From: Sphingomonas oligoaromativorans
GTDB lineage: Bacteria; Pseudomonadota; Alphaproteobacteria; Sphingomonadales; Sphingomonadaceae
Direction of reading: 5' to 3'
DNA: 64,000 nucleotides
Assembly: GCF_011762195.1 (NCBI RefSeq)
Contig: NZ_JAASQK010000002.1
Coordinates: 310,001-374,000 of the forward strand
Shown one piece after another: positions 50,779-58,352 of this stretch (its first letter is position 1; the number at the start of each line of letters is the position of its first letter). The notes beneath the pieces are model-generated. The model saw only the letters and a program-made list of their open reading frames with translations, was not told where the DNA came from and made no database searches. The position numbers were made by a program, and so were the translations under genes.

Positions 50779-53051
50779 ACGCGACCGCTGCTGACCCCTT
50801 CGCCGAATTCGCAGACGCTCCCGCCCCGGGCGCCGCGGCTTCACCCCCTTTCACCTCGCCCTCGGCCGCGCCCCATGGAGCAACTCCGCCGCCGGCCAAT
50901 GACGAATTTGCGGAATTTTCTGACGCGCCAGCGCCGGGGGCACCTGCCCCGGCCAGCGCCCCGACGAACTACCTGCCGGTGATCAAAGCGCCGGCGGACG
51001 TCCCCCAATATGATGAGGACGGCGCGCCGCTGGTCGGCCTCTCCACCAACGATGAGGGCCGCCTCATTCCCCAATATGGCGTCGCAGGCCAGCCGGGATC
51101 GCGCGACGATCATGCTGCCCAACCGGCCACCACCGACAGCGGCACCGGCGGCTCTCTCTGGCACGGCATTGAGGAGGCTGTGCCCGGCATGGACCGGCTG
51201 ATCGCTGCAAGCGGTGCTGCCGGCAACAAGCTCGGCACCGCAATCGGCCTCAACCATTCGACCGAAAGCTTCGGCCAGATCTATGACGATGTGCTGCGCG
51301 AACGGCAGGCGCAGAATGCGGCAGACGCCGACGCGCATCCCTATGCCTATTACGGCGGCGAGTTGGCGGGTGGCCTTGGGCTTGGCGGCGCTGTGACGAA
51401 GGCCGCCGCCGCGCTGCCGCTGGTTGGCGGCGCGTTCGAGGCCGCGCCAGCCGGAGCGAGCCTCGCCGCGCGGGCGGGTTCAGCCATCAAGCAGGGCACG
51501 GCGATCGGCGCGCTCTACGGCGCGGGCGATGCTGCGCCGGGTCAGGTGGGAGAAGGTGCGGCGCTCGGCGCATTGGGCGGCGGCGCGCTCGGCGCAGCGG
51601 CGTTCCCCGTTGCAGCAGCCGGCGGCGCAGTCATCCGCAAGCTCACACAGGGCGCTGACCCGGAACTGATCGACGCCTTCGATCGGCAGAATGTGACGCC
51701 CATGGCCGCTCAGGTCGGTGGAACGGCCTCGCGCGCGGCGACGGCGATCTCCCGCGCGACGATCGGCGGCGTGCCGCTGGCTGATGCTGCACGCCGCTCG
51801 GTGGCAACGGCACAGGCCGCCCAGGACAGGATCGCCGCCGCCATTGGCCGCGTCACCGACGACACCGGCGCCGGGCAGGCTGCGCAGCGCGGCGTGGAAT
51901 CGTTCATCGGCTCAACGCTGGCGAAGTCCAAACGCCTCTACAATGCAATCCCCATCGCGGGTCAGCGCCCGGCCGTGCTGACGAATACCAAGCAGGCGCT
52001 GGCCGATCTGAACGCTGGGCTGGCGAGCAATCCTCAACTCTCCGGCCAGATCGCAGATCCGCGGTTGCAGGCCTATGAGGAGGCCATTGCGGGGCGCACG
52101 CAGAATGTCCCCACGGGATTGGTCAGCGAGGGCGGCGCTCCCATCACCCGCCAGGTGCAGAAGGGCGGCAACCTGTCATGGCAGGATCTGCAAGCCTTCC
52201 GCTCCCACATCGGTGAAAGGCTCGGACAGCCGACGCTGACCAGCGACACGTCCACGCAGGCGCTGCGCAAGCTCTATGGCGCTCTCAGCGAGGACATGAA
52301 GGCGACGGCTGCCAAGGAAGGGCCGGAGGCGCTGCGGGCGTTCAATCGCGCCAACGCCTATTACCGGGCGCGACAGGCGCGGATCGAGAATGTGCTGAAG
52401 ATGCTGACCGGCAACGATCTCAACAAGTCGCCCGAGGCCGCCTTTAAGCAGGTGTCGTCATGGGCGAAGGAAGGCGGCGACTCCGCGCGGCTGGCTCAGG
52501 CCATGCGGTCGTTGCCCAAGGACGAGGCCAACACCGTACGGGCCTCGGTATTCGCGCGCCTCGGCGATCGGAATGGCGACTTCTCGCCGGCCGTCTTTGC
52601 GAGCCAGTGGGAAAAGCTCGATCCTCGCGCGAAGACCGCGCTGTTCCCGGATGCGCATTACCAGCAGGATCTGAAGGACATCGCCAAGATCGCCGCCGCG
52701 ATCAAGCGCGCACCGGAGTTCACCAACCACTCGGGCACCGCGCACGCCATCAACGGGATGCAACTGGCGGAGGAGGCCCTCGACGGCCATCCCCTCAAGG
52801 CCGCCGGGCTGGGCATTGCGCAATATGGCGTCGGCCGGCTACTCGCCAGCCCGCGCTTTGCCCGCTGGGTCGCTCAGTCCCCCCGGCAGGCGGCGGGAGC
52901 GCCCGCGTTGGCCCACGTCAATCGCCTGACCGCCATTGCTCGTGCCGAGCCCGCCATCGCGAATGAAGTGCTGCATCTTCAGCAGCGGTTGGCGAGCGCG
53001 TTCTTTGAGGCGCCCACGCGGGCTGCTGCTGACAAGCAGGACAAACGATAA
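50775..53051 (+). CDS. Phage DNA-ejection/pore-like protein
   Basis: A 758-residue protein. It begins with repeated acidic motifs (PFAEFADAPAPG and EFAEFSDAPAPG), then a Gly/Ala-rich segment with hydrophobic helices (GGELAGGLGLGGAVTKAAAA, VGEGAALGALGGGALGAAAF) that could insert in membranes, then a long helical region. The order matches large ejection proteins of podoviruses that form the conduit across the envelope; this is an inference. It overlaps the previous gene by four bases and is the last rightward gene before the leftward arm. Confidence 0.65.
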   Translation: MNATAADPFAEFADAPAPGAAASPPFTSPSAAPHGATPPPANDEFAEFSDAPAPGAPAPASAPTNYLPVIKAPADVPQYDEDGAPLVGLSTNDEGRLIPQYGVAGQPGSRDDHAAQPATTDSGTGGSLWHGIEEAVPGMDRLIAASGAAGNKLGTAIGLNHSTESFGQIYDDVLRERQAQNAADADAHPYAYYGGELAGGLGLGGAVTKAAAALPLVGGAFEAAPAGASLAARAGSAIKQGTAIGALYGAGDAAPGQVGEGAALGALGGGALGAAAFPVAAAGGAVIRKLTQGADPELIDAFDRQNVTPMAAQVGGTASRAATAISRATIGGVPLADAARRSVATAQAAQDRIAAAIGRVTDDTGAGQAAQRGVESFIGSTLAKSKRLYNAIPIAGQRPAVLTNTKQALADLNAGLASNPQLSGQIADPRLQAYEEAIAGRTQNVPTGLVSEGGAPITRQVQKGGNLSWQDLQAFRSHIGERLGQPTLTSDTSTQALRKLYGALSEDMKATAAKEGPEALRAFNRANAYYRARQARIENVLKMLTGNDLNKSPEAAFKQVSSWAKEGGDSARLAQAMRSLPKDEANTVRASVFARLGDRNGDFSPAVFASQWEKLDPRAKTALFPDAHYQQDLKDIAKIAAAIKRAPEFTNHSGTAHAINGMQLAEEALDGHPLKAAGLGIAQYGVGRLLASPRFARWVAQSPRQAAGAPALAHVNRLTAIARAEPAIANEVLHLQQRLASAFFEAPTRAAADKQDKR

Positions 53052-53141
53052 AGGCCACGACCATCTGGCCGGGATCTACGGGGACGATCCACATCGCGCC
53101 GAATGCGGCGGAACGGATCAGGAGAGATCGTCCCCTCGGAT

Positions 53142-54158
53142 TCATCTCCGGGCGATTACCTTTCCACTCTCCGCCACGATGATCGGCGCTGCGCCCCGCA
53201 TGTCGAGCGCCATCTCGAACGACGCCAATCCCGCGGCATGGGCGTCGCGGGCGTAGCTTTGGCATTCATACTGGATGGCTCCCGAGACATCGCAGATCGA
53301 ACCGCCGGTCGGGCAACTCACGGTCAGCGTCTTGTCGACGGGAATATAGAGACGCTCCGGCCAGCGCTGGATGTAGGCCCGCTTCTCCGTCAGGAGCGCC
53401 CTGAAGGGTGTCGCTCGCCCATAATAGGTGACGGTGGCGGCATAATGGGAATTGATCCATGCCAACGCAGTCGCCGTGTCGCTCGATCCGGCGCTGAAAT
53501 AGGCCTGCACGAACGCAGCCGCTCTTTGCATGGGTGTCGTGGGAGGCGTTACGGCCCCCTTCGGGGTAAACGGGGCCTCGATGCCGCCGAAGGTCTGCGT
53601 TCGGATGCCGAGCTGGTTGGCCGTCGGAACGTCGAGCCACAACATGTCGCTCGGTGCTGCCTGTGTGAGGGCGACGATCGCGTCATCGGGCAGACCAAGG
53701 CGATCGAGATAGGCGCCAACCAAGGCATTACCGGCCCCCGACACCGCAGGGGCGTCCCCCTCGCTGGAATATGCAGCATGGAAGCCGAGGCGCGCAGTGG
53801 GAGCCAGATAGCGCCGTCCGCCACCGAGCCAAGCGATGGCGCAAGCGGATGCGCAAAGACCGTTGTCGAGCACGACCGTCGAGAAATTTCGGTTCCGCGC
53901 GATCTCCCCGATCCGGAGGCCCGCCAACAGGCTACCGCCATGGCTGTTCAGGATGATGACCGCACCTCGCAGCGGGCGAACCATGGTTGCGAACTTCTCG
54001 CCATCCTCAAGCACCAGATTTCCGTCGACGCGGACAATTGCGCCGGTGCCGATGCGCTTGACGATCTCGACGGTGGCCGCGCTGGCCGGCGACGTCGTCA
54101 TGAGCATCAGCGCGGCAAACGGAAAGAGATGCCGGCGGACAGTCTTCTGGCGCCTCAT
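53142..54158 (-). CDS. Periplasmic ClpP-like (COG3904-type) protein
   Basis: A 338-residue protein with a signal peptide (RRHLFPFAALMLMTTSPASA). The ClpP/crotonase-like fold is shown by VRPLRGAVIILNSHGGSLLA and LDNGLCASACAIAWLGGGRR, where the second serine is the likely nucleophile and ARLGFHAAY holds the candidate histidine. Related predicted periplasmic proteases are chromosomal; one inside a phage element is unusual. The C-terminal half (after about 200) is Thr/Ser-rich with two cysteines. ATG at 54158 gives the signal peptide; upstream in-frame ATGs do not. Confidence 0.78.
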   Translation of the reverse strand: MRRQKTVRRHLFPFAALMLMTTSPASAATVEIVKRIGTGAIVRVDGNLVLEDGEKFATMVRPLRGAVIILNSHGGSLLAGLRIGEIARNRNFSTVVLDNGLCASACAIAWLGGGRRYLAPTARLGFHAAYSSEGDAPAVSGAGNALVGAYLDRLGLPDDAIVALTQAAPSDMLWLDVPTANQLGIRTQTFGGIEAPFTPKGAVTPPTTPMQRAAAFVQAYFSAGSSDTATALAWINSHYAATVTYYGRATPFRALLTEKRAYIQRWPERLYIPVDKTLTVSCPTGGSICDVSGAIQYECQSYARDAHAAGLASFEMALDMRGAAPIIVAESGKVIARR

Positions 54159-54223
54159 GGCGATTATCCCCAAGCTGTTCAGCATGAGGCATAGCGCCAC
54201 ATCCCTAAGATCGGGTTCTGACG

Positions 54224-54700
54224 TCATGAGACGCCGATCATCATGGCGTCGGCGATCGCCCACATCAGCACTGCGCGCGGCACCGGAACGCAGACCGAGA
54301 CGTAACCCGGGTTTTGGGCACGGCGCTGGCCATACTCCCTGATCCACTGCCGGCCGTGCTGCCTCCAGGCGCGCTGGAGAGCAGCAACGGGCATCAGGTA
54401 GCAGGTTCCCGAGGGCGCATAAGCATAAGCGATGAAATCGCACGCCAGCGGCTTCTGAACCCAGCCGGGAATGTGCCGCGCCTCATCGCTCCACTGCTCC
54501 AGGAGGATATCGCCCCAATCTTCCGAGCGGATCTTCTCGTCCACGGTATAGACGCGCCCGCTCGCCAGCGTGATTACGCGGTCCACGCCGGCCCGCTGTG
54601 CCCAGCCGTCTCCACGAACGGGCACGGCCGAACGCAGGCTCGGAAATGCACGCCGGTAAGCGGCCAGCCACCAGTCGGATTCCGCATATCGCTCGGACAT
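54224..54700 (-). CDS. Hypothetical phage protein, possible PD-(D/E)XK nuclease-like
   Basis: A protein of 158 residues from ATG (MSERYAESDWWLAAYRRAF), or 172 from GTG at 54742. The central block AGVDRVITLASGRVYTVDEK then EDWGDILLEQWSDE has the layout of a PD-(D/E)XK core (Asp, then DEK on a strand), which suggests a nuclease fold; this is a guess from pattern. The Trp/Tyr-rich C-terminus is not recognised. It lies in a leftward phage gene cluster. Confidence 0.55.
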   Translation of the reverse strand: MSERYAESDWWLAAYRRAFPSLRSAVPVRGDGWAQRAGVDRVITLASGRVYTVDEKIRSEDWGDILLEQWSDEARHIPGWVQKPLACDFIAYAYAPSGTCYLMPVAALQRAWRQHGRQWIREYGQRRAQNPGYVSVCVPVPRAVLMWAIADAMMIGVS

Positions 54701-54801
54701 GGCGAGGCTGTCGCGGAAGCGATGAATTCGGCGCGGTGGCACGCGAGCGGCGCCCCGACCGCGAGATCGGGACGCCGCGCTGCGCGGATGAGAATGGCCG
54801 C

Positions 54802-55053
54802 TCAGCGCGATACCCCTCCTTCACGCTGCCGGAGCAGATGCTCCGCGATCGCCGGCCCTGCGCCAGCGCGGAGCATCTCTGCTCGTAGCTGATCGAGATG
54901 TTCCGAACGCGCCGGATCCAGTGCTTCGATCCGACGGAGGTGAAGTTGGCCGCCGGCGAGGACGTAAATGCCGCCATATGAGGTCCATTCGGACAGCCAG
55001 CGTGCGACGTCGAAGCCACCGCTGGGCGGCGAGCCTGCGGGTATGGAGGCCAT
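54802..55053 (-). CDS. Small hypothetical phage protein
   Basis: An 83-residue protein (MASIPAGSPPSGGFDVARWL). The middle has WTSYGGIYVLAGGQLHLRR and the C-terminus is a charged helix (EHLDQLRAEMLRAGAGPAIA). No recognised domain. It follows the 55057-55416 gene closely on the same strand, suggesting one operon. Confidence 0.6.
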   Translation of the reverse strand: MASIPAGSPPSGGFDVARWLSEWTSYGGIYVLAGGQLHLRRIEALDPARSEHLDQLRAEMLRAGAGPAIAEHLLRQREGGVSR

Positions 55054-55056
55054 CGT

Positions 55057-55416
55057 TCACGCCCGCCCCTGAGCGGTTAAGCGCCGCAGATCTTCGAGCA
55101 ATTGGGCCGCCAAGCGCTCGGCACCGGGTATGCCGGCCATCTCGTCATCGACGCAGATACGGAGCTTCTCGGTGAATGCGGCCAGATCAGGCGATGGCGT
55201 CCGGAGCACCAATTCGAACGCTTCCGCCTCTTTCGTCACCAGATCGCTAAAACGATCCTCCGTTGCGGTGTCGGCATTCTTGCCTTTCAGGTGATCCCGC
55301 TCGAACAGCGACACCCGAGCATCGACCTCTCGATATGCTGCGAGGTTTCGATCCCATTGGCTGGCTGGGTCGGGGATGGGGTTGGCCGGACGCATGTCCG
55401 CCGGTAGGGTATCCAT
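55057..55416 (-). CDS. Hypothetical phage protein, first of leftward operon
   Basis: A 119-residue acidic helical protein (MDTLPADMRPANPIPDPASQ) with a likely coiled segment (KNADTATEDRFSDLVTKEAE). The ATG at 55416 has AGAGGTG seven bases upstream; a TTG two codons earlier is less likely. It is divergent from the ribbon-helix-helix gene across 89 bases. Function unknown. Confidence 0.65.
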   Translation of the reverse strand: MDTLPADMRPANPIPDPASQWDRNLAAYREVDARVSLFERDHLKGKNADTATEDRFSDLVTKEAEAFELVLRTPSPDLAAFTEKLRICVDDEMAGIPGAERLAAQLLEDLRRLTAQGRA

Positions 55417-55449
55417 AGCCAATCACCTCTCATCAGGTGTTGCGGTTAG

Positions 55450-55529
55450 GACCGGAGCGAGGTTGCCTCCTTGCTCCGGTTCGCATTTGTCGGTATCAAA
55501 AAATTGTGACTGACGCAATATCCGATACC
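55450..55529. promoter_or_regulatory. Dyads in the divergent promoter of the RHH/HEPN operon
   Basis: Two inverted repeats lie between the divergent genes: ACCGGAGC...GCTCCGGT (55451-55480, with an inner GAGG/CCTC) and GGTATC...GATACC (55492-55529, both followed by A-runs). The second spans the GTG of the ribbon-helix-helix gene. They are candidate operators for it. Confidence 0.5.
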
Positions 55530-55706
55530 AAAAAAAGAAGCAGGGGCAGACCTTCCACCGGGATCGGGCCGAATGTGGGCCTCCGGCTGCACGATGATCT
55601 TGCGTCTGAACTCGATGCTTGGATCGAGCGACAGCCGGAGCCGCGGCCGTCCCGACCAGAGGCGATCCGCCAGCTAATGCGGAAGGCATTCAGGCTCGAA
55701 CCCTGA
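55506..55706 (+). CDS. Ribbon-helix-helix (CopG/Arc-type) DNA-binding protein
   Basis: A 66-residue protein starting at GTG: MTDAISDTKKRSRGRPSTGI, then VGLRLHDDLASELDAWIERQ and SRPEAIRQLMRKAF. The strand (NVGLRL) plus two helices with the SRPEAIR turn is the RHH antitoxin/repressor fold. The GTG at 55506 is preferred because the frame upstream has no family likeness. Its TGA overlaps the next ATG. It likely regulates its own operon with the HEPN gene. Confidence 0.78.
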   Translation: MTDAISDTKKRSRGRPSTGIGPNVGLRLHDDLASELDAWIERQPEPRPSRPEAIRQLMRKAFRLEP

Positions 55707-55834
55707 TGACTAAGATCGGCCTGGGAAAGCGGCTGGCGACGGTGAGCTTCGGCATGGTAGCCGGACGACGCTGGGAAGATAGCGGCCGAGTGACAACGAT
55801 CCTTCCGGGTGTCACGACCGAGCAGATGCGATGA
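55706..55834 (+). CDS. Short ORF between RHH and HEPN genes
   Basis: A 42-residue open frame (MTKIGLGKRLATVSFGMVAG then RRWEDSGRVTTILPGVTTEQ). Its ATG overlaps the RHH stop (TGATG) and its stop overlaps the HEPN ATG, so the three are translationally linked. No family recognised; the linkage is the main support. Confidence 0.45.
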   Translation: MTKIGLGKRLATVSFGMVAGRRWEDSGRVTTILPGVTTEQMR

Positions 55835-57093
55835 CGCGGACAATCGCAAACAAGGCGCGATCTGCGACAGAGCTGTTGCTCAAGTCAATGTTCTGGGGAT
55901 CACGGGCGGATGACTCGGGTCTCACCAGCGCGTCTGCCTTCCACGTCGTGCGTCCGCATATCGGCGCCGGATTCTATTATGCGGCCGAAGCACTGCTGGA
56001 CGCGGTCCTGTTCATCCGTCGCCATGCATCTTCACACCTGCGTTCCCTACCGATCGAAGATCTGCAGTCCATGCTGCTAGCCTTCATCGACGAGCAGTTC
56101 GACGGCCTGCGGTTCGCATGGTGGCAGATACCTGAGGACAGGCCCTTCCTGGGTCATCTGCCGGCCAAAGAGATTGAACGGCTCGCCGCCGCGATGATGG
56201 AATCGCCCATCTTCGTCGCACCGAGGATGCTGTTTTTATTCCCATTGGCGATCGCGGAGACGGCGGCGCCATTCAGATCCGAGTCCTTCTTCCTTCTGCC
56301 ACCCGAGGAACTCGGGGCGGAGCTAACCGAATGGTACGAGACCGACGAACTGAAGCCGTATCATCACCCGCCCGTGCCGATGCATAGCACCATGCCATTG
56401 GTAAAGACGTCGTGTTGGCTCGGCGTCCGAGCGCCGGTGTCGACCACCGCCTTGCGAATGCGGAATGTCATTATGGGCGCGCTTAGCCTGCTGCCGCACC
56501 CGCTGGAACGGTATCTCTTTTCGATGCGGACCGTGCCTACGGGATATTCTAGCTTTGAGCGGCGCGCGACCTATCATAGCGGGGATGCCAGTTCGCCTTC
56601 GCTGAGCGAGGATCTGGTAATTGCCAATGGCGATCACGGCTGGCTGAGAACCCTCGCCGCCAAGCTCGGGTCGAACGAGACCAACGATCGCAAAGCGCTC
56701 CTAGCTCTCCAGTATTTCTTCCGGGCATGGGTCAAGGATCCGGCCGCCCGTGTCGCGCCGCTGTGCGGTGCGATCGAGGCTTTGCGCAAAGGGCAGGACA
56801 AGTCTGGCGAGCAATTCATCGAAGCGATGGCTTCTCTGGGGCCGGCGTTCGAAAAGAGGCGGGTCACCGATCTTCTCGAGATCAGAGGAGCCGTCATTCA
56901 CGGGGGCGCGCCGAACGTCTATGAGGTCTCGGCCTACCAGGATTACTGGGCGGCTTATCGATGCGATCCCATCCGGGATCTTGAGCTTGTTGCCGCCCGG
57001 TATCTCCAGCGTGCCATCTTCGGCCCCGCCTTTGCTCAGCGCCCGCACACCTATGCTGACCTGATCCGGCAGCACACCGGCGCGAATGTTTAA
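55831..57093 (+). CDS. HEPN-domain protein (Apea-like), candidate RNase/defence effector
   Basis: A 420-residue protein. Its C-terminal helical region has the HEPN ribonuclease motif RxxxxH in LLEIRGAVIHGGAP (Arg352, His357), preceded by an acidic/helical stretch (RVAPLCGAIEALRKGQDKSG), as in Apea-like HEPN domains. The N-terminal half is not recognised. HEPN proteins of this type are found in toxin-antitoxin and phage-defence systems (for example ApeA). It is coupled to the RHH gene and a short ORF and lies on the element's right arm. Activity is inferred. Confidence 0.7.
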   Translation: MTRTIANKARSATELLLKSMFWGSRADDSGLTSASAFHVVRPHIGAGFYYAAEALLDAVLFIRRHASSHLRSLPIEDLQSMLLAFIDEQFDGLRFAWWQIPEDRPFLGHLPAKEIERLAAAMMESPIFVAPRMLFLFPLAIAETAAPFRSESFFLLPPEELGAELTEWYETDELKPYHHPPVPMHSTMPLVKTSCWLGVRAPVSTTALRMRNVIMGALSLLPHPLERYLFSMRTVPTGYSSFERRATYHSGDASSPSLSEDLVIANGDHGWLRTLAAKLGSNETNDRKALLALQYFFRAWVKDPAARVAPLCGAIEALRKGQDKSGEQFIEAMASLGPAFEKRRVTDLLEIRGAVIHGGAPNVYEVSAYQDYWAAYRCDPIRDLELVAARYLQRAIFGPAFAQRPHTYADLIRQHTGANV

Positions 57094-57259
57094 CAGCGAT
57101 ATGGCGCACTCCACTCGCTCCAGCCGCGATCAAGCCCCCGAGACGGTGCGTCGGACGTCGATGAGAGCAAGCCGCGCAGCATGACTTGCGACTGCTTGCC
57201 GCCGCACCAGGCGCGTGGGTCCGCCAAGCGTTATGCCTTGGAGTGATATTTTCATCATG

Positions 57260-57278
57260 TTAAGCCGCCGACGCTTAA
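57260..57278. promoter_or_regulatory. Candidate operator of the DUF433/PIN toxin-antitoxin operon
   Basis: TTAAGCCGCCGACGCTTAA is an inverted repeat (TTAAGC...GCTTAA, 7-base spacer) ending 10 bases before the antitoxin GTG, where a MerR-type antitoxin could autoregulate. Confidence 0.6.
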
Positions 57279-57288
57279 GGGATAGCTG

Positions 57289-57933
57289 GTGGACGCGAAG
57301 ACAAATATCATCGGGGCATTCAGCGAGGATCAGGTCAGCCGCCTGACCGGCCTGACCCATGCCCAGCTTCGACGTTGGAACCGGAGCGGCTTCATCCGCC
57401 CGGAGTACCTGAGCGATGGCAACGCCCGCTCTCCGTTCACCTTCATCTATTCGTTCAAGGATCTGCTGAAGTTGCGCGTGTTGAACCAGCTTCGCAACGT
57501 CTACAGCGTTCCGATGAGCGAACTGCGCCGCGTCGAGGCGACGCTTGAGCACCTCGGCGATGCTAAGTGGACATCGCAGAAACTGTGGGTCCACAACCGC
57601 AAGGTGGTGTTCGAAGAACCAGAATCGCTGCGCAAGCGCGAGGTTTCAACCCGCCAATTTGTTGCCGAGATCCCGCTTGCCGTGGTCACCACCGATGCCC
57701 GTGACGACATCCGCCGGATGAACGAGCGCGAGAAGGATCAGATCGGCACGATCGAAAAGCGACGGCACGTCCATTCGTCCGACCCCGTCTTCGCTGGCAC
57801 CCGGATTCCGGTATCGGCGATCGTCGATTACATCGACGCAAAATACACCGATGATCAAATCTTGGCCGAGTTTCCGGACCTGACCAAGAAAGACATTGCG
57901 GCGGCCCGTCGGCACATGAAAGAGGCTGCTTGA
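57289..57933 (+). CDS. MerR-type HTH + DUF433 antitoxin
   Basis: A 214-residue protein. The N-terminal MerR-type winged helix is EDQVSRLTGLTHAQLRRWNR then FTFIYSFKDLLKLRVLNQLR. The C-terminal DUF433 domain (about 155-210) is SSDPVFAGTRIPVSAIVDYI then DDQILAEFPDLTKKDIAAAR. MerR-DUF433 proteins are antitoxins of PIN-like toxins (VapB45-like). The GTG start has AAGGGA six bases upstream. The toxin start overlaps its stop codon. Confidence 0.85.
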   Translation: MDAKTNIIGAFSEDQVSRLTGLTHAQLRRWNRSGFIRPEYLSDGNARSPFTFIYSFKDLLKLRVLNQLRNVYSVPMSELRRVEATLEHLGDAKWTSQKLWVHNRKVVFEEPESLRKREVSTRQFVAEIPLAVVTTDARDDIRRMNEREKDQIGTIEKRRHVHSSDPVFAGTRIPVSAIVDYIDAKYTDDQILAEFPDLTKKDIAAARRHMKEAA

Positions 57934-58331
57934 GCCGCGCGAGAAAGACGATCAACTTCTTCACCGACAACGACGTTTCAGACGCGGTCGGTGCCTTCCT
58001 TTCGGATTCCGGCCATCACGTCACCCGGCTGCGTGACGTGATGGTCAACACCTCGGCCGACGAGGTCATTGCCGCCGCCTGCCGCAAGAGCGGCCAGATG
58101 CTGATCACTCACAACGTGAAGCACTTCAAGCGGATCGCAAAAGACTATCAGGTCAGCCACGGTGAGGTCGACAGCCTCTGCCGGATCGAGCTCGACTGTA
58201 AGCAGTTCATCGCCAAGGATCGCATGGCCGAGGCGCTGTCGCTGATCGAGTGGGAATGGGAGCGGCTGGGCAACGAAAAAAAGGGATTTCGCATCTCGAT
58301 TGGCGACAATCTCATCCGCATCCATCGGTAA
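57930..58331 (+). CDS. DUF5615 PIN-like toxin
   Basis: A 133-residue protein whose apparent start is TTG overlapping the antitoxin TGA (TTGA), an unusual start. The PIN-like signature is NFFTDNDVSDAVGAFLSDSG then TSADEVIAAACRKSGQMLIT with HNVKHF: Asp13/Asp15, a Glu in SADEV and the end of THNVKHF. Canonical relatives have Asp in the last motif (THD); here it is Asn, so activity should be tested. Such toxins are presumed RNases held by the DUF433 partner. Confidence 0.8.
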   Translation: MSRARKTINFFTDNDVSDAVGAFLSDSGHHVTRLRDVMVNTSADEVIAAACRKSGQMLITHNVKHFKRIAKDYQVSHGEVDSLCRIELDCKQFIAKDRMAEALSLIEWEWERLGNEKKGFRISIGDNLIRIHR

Positions 58332-58352
58332 ATCGAGCCGATCTGGTCAGCT

